Assembly (NCBI GenBank): GCA_025201845.1
Contig: MU603938.1
Location: forward strand, 124,001-188,000
Reading direction: 5' to 3'
Origin: Martensiomyces pterosporus
Taxonomy: Eukaryota; Kickxellomycota; Kickxellomycetes; Kickxellales; Kickxellaceae
Length of the DNA stretch: 64,000 nt
Shown here in pieces: positions 61,892 to 64,000 of this stretch (position 1 is the stretch's first letter; each line of letters begins with the position of its first letter). The position numbers and the translations under genes were made by a program. Below the pieces are notes generated by a model that made no database searches, was not told the DNA's origin, and saw only the letters and a program-made list of their open reading frames with translations.

Positions 61892-63425
61892 TCAGTGGTG
61901 CTTTCTCGAACCATTTAAGGTGCTTAACGACAGCTCGCTCATGGTAGCATGCAAGTTGCCAGCCAAACCACGATGCTGGAGCTCCTTGATGACCTCCGGA
62001 TCATGCAAGAGGTTATTTCTGGCTCCCGAAAGGAGGTTTTCGTGAATGGCTCTCAGGGCGACTGCCGACTTGGAGTTCGAGATAACACAGCTAATGTTGA
62101 TCTCCGAGGCGCCCTGGCTGATCATCTCAATGTTGACGCCGCTCTTGGCCAGGGTCTGGAACATGCTGCCAGCGATACCAACCATATTGCGCATCTGCTT
62201 GCCCACCAGCGAAAGAATGGCCATGTTGCGCAGGATATCAACAGTGCCCAAAGAGCTCAGCTCCTGGATGGCTGGCTGCAGATTCCGCTCAATGACTGAG
62301 GCCGACAGCGCCATGGACACGTGCACCTCAGAGGTAGAGATAAGGTCGACGCTGACACCGTACTTGTCCAGAATCGAGAAGATGCGGGCAAAGAAACCAT
62401 GCGACACGCTCTTGCGATTCGAATGAATGTTGAGAACGATAATGTCGTCCTTGATGGTGACGGCAGTTGGATGGCGGCGGGAGAGGTCCAGCATATAGCC
62501 GTTCTCGAGCAGCATCTCGGGGGTGTGCATGGTTGGCGAAGGCTCGCCCGAGTTAATAGCACTGGCTGGGCGCGAGAGAAGGTCAGGGAAGATGACAGTG
62601 CCTGCGCCTTCGGGACATTGCACGTTTTTGATGCGGATAGGGATGGATGCACGGATGACCTGCTCCATGGTGAATGGGTGAATGACTTCAGATCCGTAAA
62701 ATGTCAGTTCGGCGGCCTCCTCGGGGGTGATGATCTTGAGAAGACGCGCAGTGGGGACCTTTCGCGGATCAGCAGTGAAGATGCCATCAACCTCCTTCCA
62801 TACCTGCAGTTCCTGGGCACCCACACCAACAGCAATCAGGGCAGCAGTGAGGTCCGTATAGCCGCGGCCGATGCTGTACAGGATGCTTCCGGGGCACGGG
62901 CCAAAGTAGCCAGTAACTACAGGCACGCTATCGCCACACTCGCTGACAACAGTGGCGAACCGCTGGGCGAGGTAGTCGTAAAACGTCTGATCCAGATGGC
63001 TGGCATCAAAGTGGCGGTCAACGACCTTTTCGAGGTTGACGTATTTGGCATCCACGCCCTTATCCTGGAGGATGGCAGCCACATACTCACACGCCAGCTT
63101 CTCACCGGTGCCAATGATGACGTCCTTTGACTTTGGCGAGACCTCGTTAATGACCTCCGCAGCGTCCAAAAAGACCTTGAGACGGCGACACACATCGGTC
63201 AGACTCTGCTCGAGGCCCTCTCTGATTTGTGCGTCATTAATGTTTTCCCGCACGGCTTCCAAATGATCATCGAGGATGTCTTGGACAATTTGTTGGTGGT
63301 CGACGCCACGATCACCAAGCACAGCATCAGCGGCCTTTACTAGCCGTGTCGTGGTTCCCTTTGCCTTTACGTCAGTGCTGCGGGCAGAGCAGACAACGAT
63401 GACACGGTGCGTCTTGAGCAGATTC
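61892..63425 (-). CDS. HOM3: Aspartokinase, all but the first exon
   Basis: The exon from 63425 (acceptor GTTGTAG) to the stop encodes 510 residues; yeast Hom3 has 527. It starts within NLLKTHRVIVVCSARS and contains the kinase core (VVDRHFDASHLDQ, VPVVTGYFG, IGRGYTDLTAALIAVG, LQVWKEVDGIFTADPRKV, AAELTFYGSEVIHPFTMEQV) and two ACT domains at the C-terminus (STSEVHVSMAL, GVNIEMISQGASEIN), where threonine inhibits the yeast enzyme. The opening KFGGTSVGK motif, which binds ATP and aspartate, is absent from the window, so the first exon (about 35-45 residues) must lie beyond 64000, making the intron at least 575 nt. The enzyme catalyses the first step to threonine, methionine and homoserine. Confidence 0.93.
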
Positions 63426-64000
63426 CTACAACGGGTTTGGAGGGCATGGCAGGGGCGTTTGAAATACAGCAGCCACGTGGGATTGGCTTTTATTAGCACA
63501 TGAAAAACTCGAGGCATTGGAGGTGCATGCTGGCCTGAACGTCGGACCGAATAGGGAATATATATGAATGATGCAATGGCACGCTGTGACAGCACGCATG
63601 ACAAGGGCCGAGAACAGGTGCTGGAGATACGAGCCTGCTGCAAAAAAGGCGCAGAGGCCAAGCAATATTTGCAGAGATGGGAGGTAAGGCTCTTGCTGCC
63701 CCTCCTCCTGGATGCATGAAACACGCAGAATACAGCATAGAAGAGCAGCCAACCGCTGCAGATCACCCCCTCTTCACGGCCTGAGATAAGGTGCAAGGCA
63801 GAGTGCATCCACATCGTGTCAAAGCAGGCGGCTCGCGATGAATCATTAAGCGGGCATATCGGGAATTATCTAGCAAATAGATCCCGAACAAGATAAGAGT
63901 GGCCTGAGCCAGGGGCACGGAATTGGAGAGACTCCACTGAGGAGTCACAATCAGCCACCTTCGGGTGCCGAGAGCTTTCATCAGCTTGACTGGCGTGTGG
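63426..64000. other. Probable first intron of the aspartokinase gene
   Basis: 575 bases upstream of the aspartokinase acceptor, searched on the minus strand for the KFGGTS exon without success. Short ORFs only. If the intron assignment is right, it is the longest in the window. Confidence 0.45.

Noticed and set aside
63763..63981. Possible first exon of aspartokinase near the right edge
   Set aside because: The reading frames contain no KFGGTS-like motif and no donor in suitable phase, so the exon is taken to lie outside the window.

Overview
The window looks like nuclear DNA of a filamentous fungus. It carries a Zn(II)2Cys6/fungal-MHR regulator, fungal-type Cyk3, Vam7, Mis12, WAPL and aspartokinase genes. 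Many genes have short GT-AG introns (about 60-400 nt, donors mostly GTAAGN), RNA polymerase III-type tRNA genes are present, and packing is dense with divergent or convergent neighbours. Some content is unusual for Dikarya: a threonine dehydrogenase/KBL pair, a bacterial-type GH15 enzyme and a stand-alone Gag-like protein. This makes me think of an early-diverging lineage such as Kickxellomycotina (Zoopagomycota). That placement is an inference; nothing in the window proves it.

Layout. 1-13 kb: 5' part of an OFA-family transporter (-), a Gag-capsid-like protein (+), a GH15 trehalase/glucoamylase-like enzyme (+), phenylalanyl-tRNA synthetase beta (-), NAT9-type acetyltransferase (+) and a DUF4211 protein (-). 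13-25 kb: DHA2-type MFS transporter (+), L-threonine 3-dehydrogenase (-) and 2-amino-3-ketobutyrate CoA ligase (+) arranged head to head, gamma-COP (-) and GH125 exo-mannosidase (+). 25-38 kb: cytokinesis protein Cyk3 (-), whose SH3 domain is hidden in three small upstream exons, then two paralogous TALE homeodomain genes (+). Their promoters, leaders and first ~23 codons are almost identical, but the rest of the proteins has diverged; a broken GH20 hexosaminidase lies between them. 38-46 kb: WAPL cohesin-release factor (+), TFIIIC subunit 5 (-) and an HMG-box gene with four coding exons (-). 46-55 kb: a gene-poor 2.6 kb, an unrecognised 151-residue protein (-), PEX13 (+), MIS12 (+), VAM7 (+) and KIN17 (-). 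55-64 kb: Zn2Cys6 regulator (+), a 54-residue zinc-finger microprotein (+), two identical tRNA-Trp(CCA) genes facing each other, MED31 (+) and aspartokinase (-, first exon missing).

Genes that work together. TDH and KBL catalyse consecutive mitochondrial steps (threonine to 2-amino-3-ketobutyrate to glycine plus acetyl-CoA). Aspartokinase at the right edge starts the threonine biosynthetic route. The remaining genes are mostly unrelated housekeeping functions.

Most interesting: the homeodomain gene pair with a shared 653-bp 5' cassette in direct repeat, and an HMG-box gene within about 8 kb of the nearer one. This geometry could allow an ORF swap behind one promoter, or could mark a sex-determining-like or developmental regulator locus. 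The sequence shows the geometry; the function is a hypothesis.
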